A DNA stretch of 21,406 bases from Candidatus Pacearchaeota archaeon (GCA_016186375.1 JACPLS010000034.1:1-21406); one strand, 5' to 3'; shown: positions 7,629 through 15,233, numbered from the stretch's first letter. Notes: generated from the letters alone by a model not told the origin. A program made the numbers and translations.

Positions 7629-8267
7629 TTAAAATCTTATTTTTTTTAAAAGTGAGAGTTTTAGCTTTTTCAACTCTCGTAAATCTTCAGCATTCTCAAA
7701 AAAATAACTATATTCTTTGCCGCTTCCTTTTATAATATCTCTTAAATGTTCTAAATCTATTTTGTAATTTTCTATTAATTTTATCAGTAATTTTTTATCA
7801 AACTCTACGGAATAAATTAACGATAAGATGTCTGTTCTATCCTTAAATCCTTTAATTGTATTATCTCTCTGTTTTTCTGCATTCAATTTAAGTAATAGAA
7901 GAACTTCTGGCAAAACAACATTAAATTCACTTACTCCTTTAAAAAGTTTCTTTTTGAAAACATCATCGCATGAAACTATTAAATTACAATGATTTGGTGT
8001 ATAAATATCTATATCAATACCTTCCATTTTAACCTCATATTTATTTAGTTTAGAATTGAAATCTACAGATAGTCCAAAATTTAAAAAGAAATTCTGCATT
8101 TTAAAAAAATCATCAAAATTTATATAAAAGTCTATATCTTTTGATTTTACTGCTTGTGAATAAAGCCAAATAGCCCACCCACCAATTAAAACAAAAGTTA
8201 CAGATTTTTTTAATTCAAATAATATTTCTTTACTTTTATCTGTAATTAGATCATTCCAAAGCTCCAT
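7629..8267 (-). CDS. AbiEii-like nucleotidyltransferase (putative type IV toxin)
   Basis: A 212-aa member of the polymerase-beta-type nucleotidyltransferase superfamily. GGWAIWLY (29-36) supplies the nucleotide-binding Gly pair. K43-DID (Asp44, Asp46) gives two metal ligands, and the acidic strand GIDIDIYTP (83-91) gives the third. The downstream pattern K127-x-N-A-x-K-Q-R134 ... K142-D-R-T-D146 is the fourth conserved block of AbiEii/AbiGii-type toxins. Such toxins are proposed or shown to nucleotidylate targets, in several cases tRNA. The ATG is only 1 nt past the stop of the upstream winged-helix gene, with a G-rich GGTGG just before it, so the pair should be co-translated. No catalytic residue appears missing. 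An alternative is a housekeeping minimal nucleotidyltransferase without toxin function. Confidence 0.75.
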   Translation of the reverse strand: MELWNDLITDKSKEILFELKKSVTFVLIGGWAIWLYSQAVKSKDIDFYINFDDFFKMQNFFLNFGLSVDFNSKLNKYEVKMEGIDIDIYTPNHCNLIVSCDDVFKKKLFKGVSEFNVVLPEVLLLLKLNAEKQRDNTIKGFKDRTDILSLIYSVEFDKKLLIKLIENYKIDLEHLRDIIKGSGKEYSYFFENAEDLRELKKLKLSLLKKIRF

Positions 8268-8268
8268 G

Positions 8269-8883
8269 TTATTCCACCGTTATCTTAAATTTAGGATATG
8301 ATTCTAAAATTTCATTAATAAAATACTTGCTTTCAATTCCAGATAAACTATATATATCAACAAAAATCTGCGGTATGGGTGCTACTTTTTTATTGCTATT
8401 TTTAATTAAGTGTTCATCATCTGTAAAAATAATAAAGAGATTATCTCTTCCTCTTCCTTTTGGCTTATCTTGTAGCCATATTTGAAATAAATCCCTGTCT
8501 TTTTTAGGTACGTAAGCATAAACTTTACTATATTCGAATGGAATTGTTTTATTTAATATTCTCCATGCTGAATAAGCTGTTAATATAAAAGGAAGTGATT
8601 TTTCTATTTCTAGAATACTCATGTCAATAGAATACTTTTCAGATATATCTTTTTGTAAATTCCTTTTTGTAGCCCAATCAAATATAATTTTCGAAGAATC
8701 AATAATTTTAAATCTCATAGGAAAGATTTCAACTGCACCACTTGTCTCAAATTTTTTTAAGACCTTATTTACTAGAGATATTGAAACTTTACACTTTTTT
8801 GATAATTCTAACTGAGTAAAATATTCTTTCTTTTCTAAGACCCCATTCAGAATCTCACGGTATATTCTATCTGTTTTCTTCAT
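8269..8883 (-). CDS. AbiEi-like winged-helix regulator (putative antitoxin)
   Basis: A 204-aa protein with an N-terminal winged helix-turn-helix (about residues 8-60: YFTQLELSKKCKVSISLVNKVLKKFE) and a C-terminal domain containing FILTAYSAWRI and AYVPKKDRDLF. It ends near PQIFVDIYSLSG, a segment typical of proteins encoded upstream of AbiEii-type nucleotidyltransferases. In that family the protein represses the operon and neutralises the downstream enzyme. The position fits: it is first in a two-gene operon with its own TATA-like box (8905-8913, 26 bp before the ATG). An imperfect inverted repeat lies immediately upstream. Similarity is judged from architecture and motifs, so an ordinary transcription factor is the alternative. 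Confidence 0.62.
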   Translation of the reverse strand: MKKTDRIYREILNGVLEKKEYFTQLELSKKCKVSISLVNKVLKKFETSGAVEIFPMRFKIIDSSKIIFDWATKRNLQKDISEKYSIDMSILEIEKSLPFILTAYSAWRILNKTIPFEYSKVYAYVPKKDRDLFQIWLQDKPKGRGRDNLFIIFTDDEHLIKNSNKKVAPIPQIFVDIYSLSGIESKYFINEILESYPKFKITVE

Positions 8884-8913
8884 TTCGATTTTAATTATAC
8901 CTTATTTATAAAT

Positions 8914-8933
8914 CTTTCGCTTTTTAGTGAAAG
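8914..8933. promoter_or_regulatory. imperfect inverted repeat between divergent promoters
   Basis: CTTTCGCT and AGTGAAAG are 8-nt arms with one mismatch, separated by TTTT. The repeat abuts the TATA box of the AbiE-like operon (8905-8913) and a second TATA-like TTTATAAA on the plus strand (8935-8942). It is placed where an autorepressing antitoxin would bind. Confidence 0.4.
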
Positions 8934-8982
8934 CTTTATAAACAGAATTATAGAAAAAAGAAACATAAATTACGTTTAGAAA

Positions 8983-8993
8983 CCTATAAAAAG
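8983..8993 (+). promoter_or_regulatory. TATA-like box of the NAC gene
   Basis: CCTATAAAAAG is centred 27 bp before the ATG at 9014 and predicts a leaderless nac transcript. The alternative ATG at 9017 immediately follows. Confidence 0.6.
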
Positions 8994-9013
8994 CCTTTTT
9001 TCTTCTGAAAGAA

Positions 9014-9352
9014 ATGATGGGTTTAGGTGGATTGGATCCAAGAAAGATGCAAACTCTTATGAAGCAAATGGGGATAAAGCAGGAAGAGATAGAAGCTGAA
9101 AGAGTTATAATCGAGATTGCCGACAAAAAGATAATTATTGAACCAGCCAATGTACAGAAAATTTTAATGCAAGGACAGGAAAGCTGGCAAATAACTGGAG
9201 ACGTAAGGGAGGTAGAAAAAGAAGAAGGAATTAGAGTAGAAGACATTAAAATGGTTTCAGAAAAAACAGGCAAGTCTGAAAAAGAGGCTAAAAAAGCCCT
9301 TGAAGATACTAATGGTGATATTGCAGAAGCTATAGTGAAATTGAGTGGGTAA
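9014..9352 (+). CDS. nac: Archaeal nascent polypeptide-associated complex protein (NAC)
   Basis: Binds nascent chains at the ribosome exit, as a homodimer in archaea. The 112-aa length is typical. Residues 1-22 are the Met/Gly-rich N-terminus (GLGGLDPRKMQTLMKQMGI). The NAC domain follows, with VIIEIADKKIIIEPANVQKI and the family-typical W-Q-I-T-G-D segment. A C-terminal UBA domain (about 73-112) contains EKTGKSEKEAKKALEDTNGD and ends AIVKLSG. Promoter spacing indicates a leaderless mRNA. It is the first of several plus-strand genes, each with its own TATA-like box, so a single operon is unlikely. Confidence 0.94.
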   Translation: MMGLGGLDPRKMQTLMKQMGIKQEEIEAERVIIEIADKKIIIEPANVQKILMQGQESWQITGDVREVEKEEGIRVEDIKMVSEKTGKSEKEAKKALEDTNGDIAEAIVKLSG

Positions 9353-9367
9353 TTAAGAAACAGAATA

Positions 9368-9376
9368 GTTTAAAAA
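9368..9376 (+). promoter_or_regulatory. TATA-like box of the small exported-protein gene
   Basis: GTTTAAAAA is centred 26 bp before the ATG at 9398 and only 8 bp before the upstream in-frame ATG at 9380. The inner start is therefore preferred. Confidence 0.5.
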
Positions 9377-9397
9377 ACCATGATTCTTTTTATTGCC

Positions 9398-9619
9398 ATG
9401 AACTTGCTTAAAAAAACAATAATCTTAAGTCTAGGAATTGGATCGCTTCTTCTTAACGAAGGATGCATTATTAGAAATAGAGATTATACAGATATTAGAA
9501 ATGCCTATGTAGAATTCAGCGATGGATATAAAAAATACAAAGGCGAGAAAATGAATAGGATGACTAATTCTTTTTATTTGGATTTAAAAAGAGAAAACAT
9601 AGCTGTTAGTGAGAGATAG
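9398..9619 (+). CDS. small exported protein, possible lipoprotein, 73 aa
   Basis: The first ~22 residues look like a signal peptide: Met-Asn-Leu-Leu-Lys-Lys, then a hydrophobic core IILSLGIGSLLL. A single Cys follows at position 23 in the context N-E-G-C. This is a weak lipobox, because Asn/Glu before Gly-Cys are not ideal. The remaining 50 residues are hydrophilic and rich in Arg, Asp and Tyr, with no recognised domain. It could be a lipoprotein or a membrane-tethered peptide facing outside. The longest frame begins 18 nt earlier, but promoter spacing favours 9398, which also puts the Lys pair at the normal distance from the N-terminus. The stop TAG at 9617 is 30 nt before the next gene. Confidence 0.55.
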   Translation: MNLLKKTIILSLGIGSLLLNEGCIIRNRDYTDIRNAYVEFSDGYKKYKGEKMNRMTNSFYLDLKRENIAVSER

Positions 9620-9649
9620 TTATATTAAGATATAAGGGTTATGTAAGTT

Positions 9650-10126
9650 ATGGACAATATAAAAAAGCTTATTGATAGTTCAATTGAAGCTGAAAAAAAT
9701 TGGCGTTCTGCAGACCATTTTATTTATGTGCTTTATCCTGCTATTAAGGATGAGAAATTATTGCTTAGGTCATTGGAGAATTTGTATAAGGGCCTAGTTA
9801 TGGCTATTACAACAGTATTAAAGCTCGAATATATACATAATAAAATTGAGCTTAGCAAAGATCAAAAAAAGAATCTGGAGATATTTTTCAGAAAATGTGC
9901 GTTAAAATATGGCATGATTGAAAGTGATTTGGAGTTGCTAAAAAAAGTAATAATACTGGGAAAAAAACACAAAGAAAGTGGATTTGAGTTCCCTAGAAAT
10001 GGAAGAGTAGTTATTATGGATGACGAAGGCAATACTTTAACTCTTAGTATGGATGAAATGAAGAAATATCTTGAAGTCGTAAGAAAATTGATTATTAATG
10101 TTAAAAAGCAACTGAATGATGGGTAA
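9650..10126 (+). CDS. helical protein with S-A-D-H motif, paralogue 1
   Basis: I do not recognise this 158-aa protein with confidence. It is predicted almost entirely alpha-helical. Near the N-terminus it has S20-A-D-H23-F-I-Y-V, shared with the next gene. A long helical middle (LLLRSLENLYKGLVMAI) follows. Near residues 122-134 is a short beta-like stretch (GRVVIMDDEGNTLTL), and a final helix (MKKYLEVVRKLIINVKKQL) closes the protein. The next gene repeats this plan: motif, helices, short strand pair, terminal helix. They are probably diverged tandem duplicates. A HEPN-like four-helix bundle is one possibility, but I see no R-x4-6-H ribonuclease motif. A TATA-like box near 9618-9630 is 26 bp before the ATG. 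Confidence 0.75.
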   Translation: MDNIKKLIDSSIEAEKNWRSADHFIYVLYPAIKDEKLLLRSLENLYKGLVMAITTVLKLEYIHNKIELSKDQKKNLEIFFRKCALKYGMIESDLELLKKVIILGKKHKESGFEFPRNGRVVIMDDEGNTLTLSMDEMKKYLEVVRKLIINVKKQLNDG

Positions 10127-10130
10127 TTAA

Positions 10131-10148
10131 TATCACTCTTGAGTGATA
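10131..10148 (+). terminator. 18-nt perfect palindrome after paralogue 1
   Basis: TATCACTCTTGAGTGATA is a perfect palindrome starting 4 nt after the stop codon. It can fold as a 7-bp stem with a CTTG loop. It is followed by AGCTTTTATG, a short T-run, so it may be a terminator. The perfect symmetry would also suit a protein-binding site. Confidence 0.45.
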
Positions 10149-10257
10149 GCTTTTATGAAACAAATACAGATTGAGAAGTTAGAAAAGTATAAATACTGGT
10201 TCTGCTCTCTATGTATTACGCTCGAGGGTAAATACTCTATATGAGCTATTTTTGAGA

Positions 10258-10683
10258 ATGGAATTAATAATAAAAGAGAAAATTAGCGCTGACCATCTCC
10301 TTTACGTTAGTCTAAAATATACTAAGACTTGCGATGTAATAATAAATTTGTTGTTACGTTGGAGGAATATGATTGATTTGGGGATGGACCGTCTAGTTGA
10401 ACTTGCAAAAAAACAAAGAAAGTGGAAACCTGTTCCAGATGCTCCTAGGGCAAAGTTTATGCAAATTAAGAAAATTTATGGGAACAATAAGGATATTAAT
10501 GATACATTAGAACTTTATGAATTATTTAGAGATATAGAGAGTTTGGAAAAAGTCAGGGAGAATGAATTTAGGAAGGGAGTAAATTTAAAAGTTCGTTTTA
10601 GAGGGCAAGAGATAAATATTAATTTGGATAAATTAAAAGAATATGCATCAGTGTTAGAAAGGTTTATAAGTGCTCTTAAATAA
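10258..10683 (+). CDS. helical protein with S-A-D-H motif, paralogue 2
   Basis: A 141-aa, mostly helical protein related to the preceding gene product. It has S10-A-D-H13-L-L-Y-V near the N-terminus. A basic, Trp-containing middle follows (KKQRKWKPVPDAPRAKF). A strand pair (VNLKVRFRGQEININL) lies near 109-124 and the protein ends in a helix, KEYASVLERFISALK. No function is recognised. A TTG start at 10252 is possible, but the ATG at 10258 is 26 bp from a TATA-like element at 10227-10235. The preceding spacer also holds a stronger TATA-like AGTATAAATACT near 10187-10198, which would give a leader of about 40 nt. The minD-like gene follows after 42 nt, so a functional link between the paralogues and the ATPase is plausible but unproven. 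Confidence 0.75.
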   Translation: MELIIKEKISADHLLYVSLKYTKTCDVIINLLLRWRNMIDLGMDRLVELAKKQRKWKPVPDAPRAKFMQIKKIYGNNKDINDTLELYELFRDIESLEKVRENEFRKGVNLKVRFRGQEININLDKLKEYASVLERFISALK

Positions 10684-10725
10684 GTTCTTGATAGCTTCAT
10701 ATTTGTGAAGTTTTTATTTGGTAAG

Positions 10726-11478
10726 ATGACAAAGCTTATTACGATCACCTCTGGAAAAGGAGGTGTTGGAAAGACAACAACAGCGATTAATTTGGGTGCA
10801 GCTATAAATGCTTTTGGAAAGGATGTGATTATTTTAGATGCGAATCTAACTACTCCTAATGTTGGCTTGCATTTTGGTGCACCATTAGTACCAATTAGTT
10901 TAAACCATGTTCTTTCTGGGAGAGCGAAAGTGATAGATGCTATTTATGAACATGAATCAGGTACGAAAATTATACCTAGTTCGCTTTCTGTAAGAGAATT
11001 AAGGAGGATTGACCATTCCAAACTGAAAGAGGTTGGAAAGAAATTAAGAAAAATGGCTGATTTTATTATTTATGACTCTGCTGCAGGATTAGGAGAAGAG
11101 GCTATTGCAGCAATGGAAGCGGCAGATGAGCTTGTTATTGTTACAAATCCTGAAATACCTGCCGTGACTGATGCATTGAAAACAAGCAAAGTGATTGAAC
11201 AACTTGGAAAAAGTGTAAGGGGAGTTATAGTAAACAGAGTTAGAGGAGTGAAGACAGAAATGCCTATTGCTAACGTGAGGGAAATGCTTGAATTACCTAT
11301 ATTAGGAGTTATTCCAGAGGATGACAAGATGCAGGAAGCTCTTGTCATGAAGGATGCTTTGGTGCATACAAGGCCAAGAAGCAAGGCAGCAAGAGCTTAT
11401 AGAATAATTGCCGCCAAGCTTGTAGGAATGAATGGGTATAAGGAGAATGTTGGTTTCTTTGAGAGGTTGTTTGGATAA
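10726..11478 (+). CDS. minD: MinD/ParA-family P-loop ATPase
   Basis: A 250-aa deviant-Walker-A ATPase. ITSGKGGVGKTT (residues 7-18) has the signature Lys11. DANLTTPNVGLHFG is the switch I/A' region, and DFIIYDSAAGLGEEA is Walker B. VTNPEIPAVTDALK is typical of MinD-type proteins. The C-terminus, ENVGFFERLFG, resembles the amphipathic membrane-targeting helix of bacterial MinD, so ATP-dependent membrane binding is likely. The GTG at 10705 that would lengthen the protein is unlikely: ATG10726 places the P-loop at the family's usual distance, and TCATATTT is centred 26 bp upstream. Archaeal MinD homologues help position surface structures or organise the cell, and no MinC/MinE partner is visible here. 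Confidence 0.9.
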   Translation: MTKLITITSGKGGVGKTTTAINLGAAINAFGKDVIILDANLTTPNVGLHFGAPLVPISLNHVLSGRAKVIDAIYEHESGTKIIPSSLSVRELRRIDHSKLKEVGKKLRKMADFIIYDSAAGLGEEAIAAMEAADELVIVTNPEIPAVTDALKTSKVIEQLGKSVRGVIVNRVRGVKTEMPIANVREMLELPILGVIPEDDKMQEALVMKDALVHTRPRSKAARAYRIIAAKLVGMNGYKENVGFFERLFG

Positions 11479-11544
11479 TTACAGAGGAAAATTTTATAAA
11501 AAAATTATGGAATAGTTTAAATAGTGTATTTTCAGTAAAAAAAT

Positions 11545-12012
11545 ATGGCAATAGCTCAATTAGAAAGGTTGGCAGTTGAGGAAAGGGAAGAATTTATTCT
11601 TCTCGCTTACAAGAGGCCATTTCAGATGACTCACTTAGAAAGCAAAAGATGGGAATATTTTAAGTCTAAGATTGATGAAGATAAATATAGGTTTGAAAAA
11701 AGAAATGAAGAAGCGAGAAAACCCAATCATATGCTATGTACCATAGTGACTCGTAATCCTTGCATCATACATACAAATTATGGAAAATTTGAGGTCCCTG
11801 AAAAAATGATTCCCACTGAAGTTAGAAATTGTCCTGATCCAGATTTTTATGAAGATACTATATTTGCTGATGTTGCTGTGGACTTAGAAAAACGTCTGAT
11901 TATATCTTTCAAATTTAAAGGATATCTAGAAATGATGAAACCAGGGGAATTGGAAGATTTCTGGAATAGATGCAGAGGATTGCCATCAGATGGAAGTTTT
12001 GAATCTCTTTAA
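11545..12012 (+). CDS. hypothetical protein, 155 aa
   Basis: No family recognised. A soluble, charged protein with a helical first half (AQLERLAVEEREEFILLAYK and THLESKRWEYFKSKIDEDKY). A beta-rich second half holds MLCTIVTRNPCIIHTNYGKFEVP and TIFADVAVDLEKRLIISFKF. The C-terminal segment is ELEDFWNRCRGLP. There are four Cys residues, including one in each of the segments RNPC, RNCPD and WNRCRG, but no clear zinc-finger spacing. The ATG is 26 bp from a TATA-like GTTTAAATA (11515-11523), so it is probably leaderless. Its stop codon overlaps the pheT stop by a few bases (convergent). Because the frame is long, has a promoter and uses codons like its neighbours, I consider it a real gene. Confidence 0.78.
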   Translation: MAIAQLERLAVEEREEFILLAYKRPFQMTHLESKRWEYFKSKIDEDKYRFEKRNEEARKPNHMLCTIVTRNPCIIHTNYGKFEVPEKMIPTEVRNCPDPDFYEDTIFADVAVDLEKRLIISFKFKGYLEMMKPGELEDFWNRCRGLPSDGSFESL

Positions 12013-13649
12013 TTTTTTTCTCTTAAAACATCACAAATTTCCTCAAGGGAAATTTCTAGGACAGCGAGAGGCATTTTTATATTCCACTCGCGCAGAGTTT
12101 CAGGGTGAACTTCTCCGAAGAAGCCAATGGTTTTGTTGTTTAAGAAGATTGAATAAGTTCTGCCTTCTATAAAACCTTCAATAATAGATTCTTTTATTTC
12201 AAATAAAAGAGAGAGCATTTTTGACATATAATCAAGGATTTGTTTCATATAAGTAGCATTTCCAGGGGAGGAGGAAATGAGCAAATGATCTGACTCTGAA
12301 ATTCCTATATCAAACTCAGGATCTTTTTTGAAAATAGTTCCATTTTCAAATATTTTTTGTGGATATTCTGAATCTTTATTCTCTGCAGAGATTCTAAGGG
12401 CAGGAATTAAGAGACTAGGCCTTAGGAATTTATATTCTGTTTTTGAACTTTCTAATTCTATCTTATCTAGTGTTTTAAATTTCTTTATCTCTTCTTCTTT
12501 AATCAGATGATAAGAAGAAGTTTCTATAAATTCAAGGCCTATTAAGATTTCTGAGAATTTCGACTTTAACCTGCTTTTATAGGATTCTTCAGCTATTGTA
12601 GAAATAGATGGAATTTCTGGAGAAAAATTATCATATCCATAGGCGATTGCTATATCTTCTATTAAATCAACTTCATGCATTATATCGGTGCGCCAAGGAG
12701 GAATTATGACTTTTCCTGATTGGAAGTTATATCCCATTTTTGGAAATAATTTTTCTAGGTCTTTCTCTTTTAGGTTAAGGCCAAGGAGCTTATTTGTATT
12801 TTCCAGAGAGATTTTCATTTTCTCAGGTGCTAGATCAGGAGTTATAATTTTTTTTCCGTATTCTAAGGATATTGCATGAATTGAACCGCCCATGTCTGCA
12901 AGAGAAGTAACGATAATATTCAAAGTTTTTTGCAATAAGGAGAGATTAAAGCCGGAGCACTCTATGAAAACGTCTTTTGTATCGATAGAAATTTTTCCTG
13001 TTTCCTGGCTGTTTATGATGGGAGGCATTGACAAAATTTTGTCTTTTGAATCAATAAATATAGGATATTTTTCATGTTTATCTAATAGATGTGAATAAGC
13101 TTTTCCTGTTGGATGCAAGCGAAGGATTTCAGAACCAGTCATTACCTTTTCCCTCTCTAAGGGAATAAATGAAATATTTTCTGGTTTTCTTGCTTCGTAT
13201 TTTATTGGTAGACTTATTTTATCTAAAGGATAGATTCCAATAGCAAGTTTTTTCCTATTTCTGCCAATTGTAGAATGGAGCTTTTCCTGCAGGTCTATTA
13301 TTTCTTTAATTTTTTCATCATTAAGAGAAAGATTTTTTATAATTGCACAGGCTGTGTAGGGTCTAATATCCTTTACTGATGGAGAGATTTTTACAATGTA
13401 ATTCTTTTCCGGTCTATGTACTTTGTACTTTTTGATTCCAGATTCTTTTCCTATAAAAGTTCTGATTGCTCTAGCCAGGCCGTGAAAAGAAAGTAAATCA
13501 GGGCGATTGGGAGTTATACCGAGAGTAATGCTTTCTGAATTGATGTCTTCTATTTCTACACCTAACATAATTATATTAAATTTCATCTTATCATCTAAAA
13601 CTCCAATTTCTTTCTCAAAAAGTTTCTTATTTATATTAAGATTAGTCAT
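12009..13649 (-). CDS. pheT: Phenylalanyl-tRNA synthetase beta subunit
   Basis: Beta subunit of the heterotetrameric PheRS, with tRNA-binding and editing domains. The 546-aa length matches archaeal/eukaryotic PheT, which lacks the bacterial EMAP-like N-terminal domain. Visible features are ITPNRPDLLSFHGLARAI near the N-terminus, the B3/B4 editing domain around 100-260 (with PPIINSQETGKIS), and the B5 domain. PPWRTDIMHEVDLIEDIAIAYGYDNF and the inactive class II-like core at the C-terminus complete the protein. A TTG at 13658 would extend the protein, but ATG13649 overlaps the pheS stop as ATGA. It also has an SD-like GAGGT about 10 nt upstream, so translation is coupled to pheS. This is one of the few genes here that seems to need a Shine-Dalgarno. 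Confidence 0.95.
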   Translation of the reverse strand: MTNLNINKKLFEKEIGVLDDKMKFNIIMLGVEIEDINSESITLGITPNRPDLLSFHGLARAIRTFIGKESGIKKYKVHRPEKNYIVKISPSVKDIRPYTACAIIKNLSLNDEKIKEIIDLQEKLHSTIGRNRKKLAIGIYPLDKISLPIKYEARKPENISFIPLEREKVMTGSEILRLHPTGKAYSHLLDKHEKYPIFIDSKDKILSMPPIINSQETGKISIDTKDVFIECSGFNLSLLQKTLNIIVTSLADMGGSIHAISLEYGKKIITPDLAPEKMKISLENTNKLLGLNLKEKDLEKLFPKMGYNFQSGKVIIPPWRTDIMHEVDLIEDIAIAYGYDNFSPEIPSISTIAEESYKSRLKSKFSEILIGLEFIETSSYHLIKEEEIKKFKTLDKIELESSKTEYKFLRPSLLIPALRISAENKDSEYPQKIFENGTIFKKDPEFDIGISESDHLLISSSPGNATYMKQILDYMSKMLSLLFEIKESIIEGFIEGRTYSIFLNNKTIGFFGEVHPETLREWNIKMPLAVLEISLEEICDVLREKN

Positions 13650-15184
13650 TTTATCCAAAACCTCTTACTTCTTAATTGATTGATATTGTTAGAATACATC
13701 TCTCGGAGATCTTTTATCTCGAAGAATTCCATAATAATTCTATCGAAGCCAGGACCCCATGCTAAAACACGAATATTTTTACCGAAAAATGGAATTGTAA
13801 CTTCTGGCCTGAATATTCCTGCTCCGCCAACTTCAATCCATATTTTTCTATCGTTGTTCCAAGCATCTATTTCAACACTTGGTTCTGTATAAGGAAAATA
13901 GTGCGGCCTTATCCTAATTTTTTCATATCCCATCTTTTTATAAAATTCAATTAGATAGCCTAATAATTGTTTCATATTAACGTTTTCATCTACAACTATT
14001 CCTTCAGTCTGATAGAATTCAAAACCATGGCTCCAATCAATTGTTTCATTTCTGAAGCATTTTCCAATAGCAAAATACTTTGCAGGGAACTCTTTATTAT
14101 CTGCTATTTTTTTTAATGTTTGAGAAGATAGGGCTGTTGTGTGGGTTCTTAATACAACTCTTTTTGCATCATCTTCTTCCCATTTATATTGCCAACCCGA
14201 AGATTTCTCTTTTAATTTTCCTTCATGAGCCATTTTAACATTTTCTACCAGCTTTTTATCGTTAAGTTGTGCTTCTGCACCTTTTAAGTAGAATGTATCT
14301 TGCATCTCTCGGGCTGGATGATCTTGGGGAGTAAACAATGCATCAAAGTTCCAAAATCCAGAAACAACAATATTTCCTTCCATTTCTTTGAAACCTAGGT
14401 CAAGCCAAATTTTTTTTGCATATGAAATTGCTTGTTGGGTAAAATGTTTTTTTCCTCCATAAATTTTAGGTACTGGGATTGATAAATCATATTTCCTAAT
14501 TTTTTTCTTCTTGATCCAGGACTTTATTACTTCAGGTGTTATTTCTTCTATATAATCCGAAGAAATTTGCTTGCCTGCTATTTTCTCGCCGATTGGAGTG
14601 AGAGTGAAAGAAATATCATTTTTTTTCTTTAGTTCTATTATCTCTTTTCTTTTTTTCAAATTCTCAAATGCTAATTTCTCTTCGTCTTTAAGTTCTTCGT
14701 AAGATAGAGGAAGTCTCTCTAGAAATTGTTCTTCTAACGATTTTTTAGATAGGATATTTTTTTGGGCTATTAGAGAAATTTTTCCATTGGTTATAGAAAT
14801 TAGAGCTTTGTCTTTCAGAACTCCCAATGAGACTTTAAATTCATTGTCCGAAAGTTTTGACAAATCTTTTGCCTCCTCTATTGAAGGATGCTTGTTATTT
14901 TCGAGAAACATAAGAAGTTTTCTTTCTGGGAGATGGTGTTTCTTATAGTATATTCCATTAGTTCCTAGGTCGATGATGCTTTTTGTTATTGTTTTTATGT
15001 TTAAGATACCTTTTGTTTCCATGAATTTCAAACCTCTTAGCAAGGATACTTCATCTAGACCGGATTTTTCCTTAATTTTTTCAAGATTATTATTAAGAAA
15101 AGGGATTATTTTCAACTCTATTGGAGATAGTTTCTCGATAAGACTGTCTAAGGATTCATTTTCTTCTTTGTTTTTTTCCATCAT
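13646..15184 (-). CDS. pheS: Phenylalanyl-tRNA synthetase alpha subunit
   Basis: Catalytic class II subunit charging tRNA-Phe. The 512-aa length is usual for archaea, with about 230 residues of N-terminal winged-helix repeats that contact tRNA. The catalytic core shows HPAREMQDTFYL (motif 1 region), LRTHTTALSSQ, FRNETIDWSHGFEFYQTEG (motif 2) and GGAGIFRPEV ... VLAWGPGFDRI (motif 3). The usual GLGL[DE]R here reads GPGFDR. The longest frame starts at 15220, but a TATA-like box at 15208-15217 makes ATG15184 the leaderless start (27 bp), with ATG15181 as a near alternative. The stop TGA overlaps the pheT ATG. rnp3 lies upstream on the same strand, separated by a large inverted repeat. Confidence 0.95.
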   Translation of the reverse strand: MMEKNKEENESLDSLIEKLSPIELKIIPFLNNNLEKIKEKSGLDEVSLLRGLKFMETKGILNIKTITKSIIDLGTNGIYYKKHHLPERKLLMFLENNKHPSIEEAKDLSKLSDNEFKVSLGVLKDKALISITNGKISLIAQKNILSKKSLEEQFLERLPLSYEELKDEEKLAFENLKKRKEIIELKKKNDISFTLTPIGEKIAGKQISSDYIEEITPEVIKSWIKKKKIRKYDLSIPVPKIYGGKKHFTQQAISYAKKIWLDLGFKEMEGNIVVSGFWNFDALFTPQDHPAREMQDTFYLKGAEAQLNDKKLVENVKMAHEGKLKEKSSGWQYKWEEDDAKRVVLRTHTTALSSQTLKKIADNKEFPAKYFAIGKCFRNETIDWSHGFEFYQTEGIVVDENVNMKQLLGYLIEFYKKMGYEKIRIRPHYFPYTEPSVEIDAWNNDRKIWIEVGGAGIFRPEVTIPFFGKNIRVLAWGPGFDRIIMEFFEIKDLREMYSNNINQLRSKRFWIK

Positions 15185-15206
15185 TATTTTTAGGTTTAGA
15201 GAGGTT

Positions 15207-15233
15207 AAAAAGATTTGCAAAGCAAATCTTTTT
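15207..15233. promoter_or_regulatory. 12-bp perfect inverted repeat over the pheS TATA box
   Basis: The arms AAAAAGATTTGC (15207-15218) and GCAAATCTTTTT (15222-15233) are perfect, with a 3-nt spacer. One arm contributes to the pheS TATA-like box (15208-15217). A third copy of GATTTGC lies at 15241-15247. On the minus strand, 20 nt past the rnp3 stop, the same element would form a hairpin ending in a T-run. It could therefore end the rnp3 message, regulate pheST, or both. Confidence 0.6.

Noticed and set aside
8902..9273. Minus-strand open frame of 123 codons across nac and its promoter
   Set aside because: It is antisense to a clear NAC protein and runs through both promoters. Its product has no recognisable pattern beyond the complement of NAC codons.
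11070..11384. Minus-strand frame opposite minD
   Set aside because: It is a Ser/Thr/Leu-rich shadow of MinD codons with no independent support.
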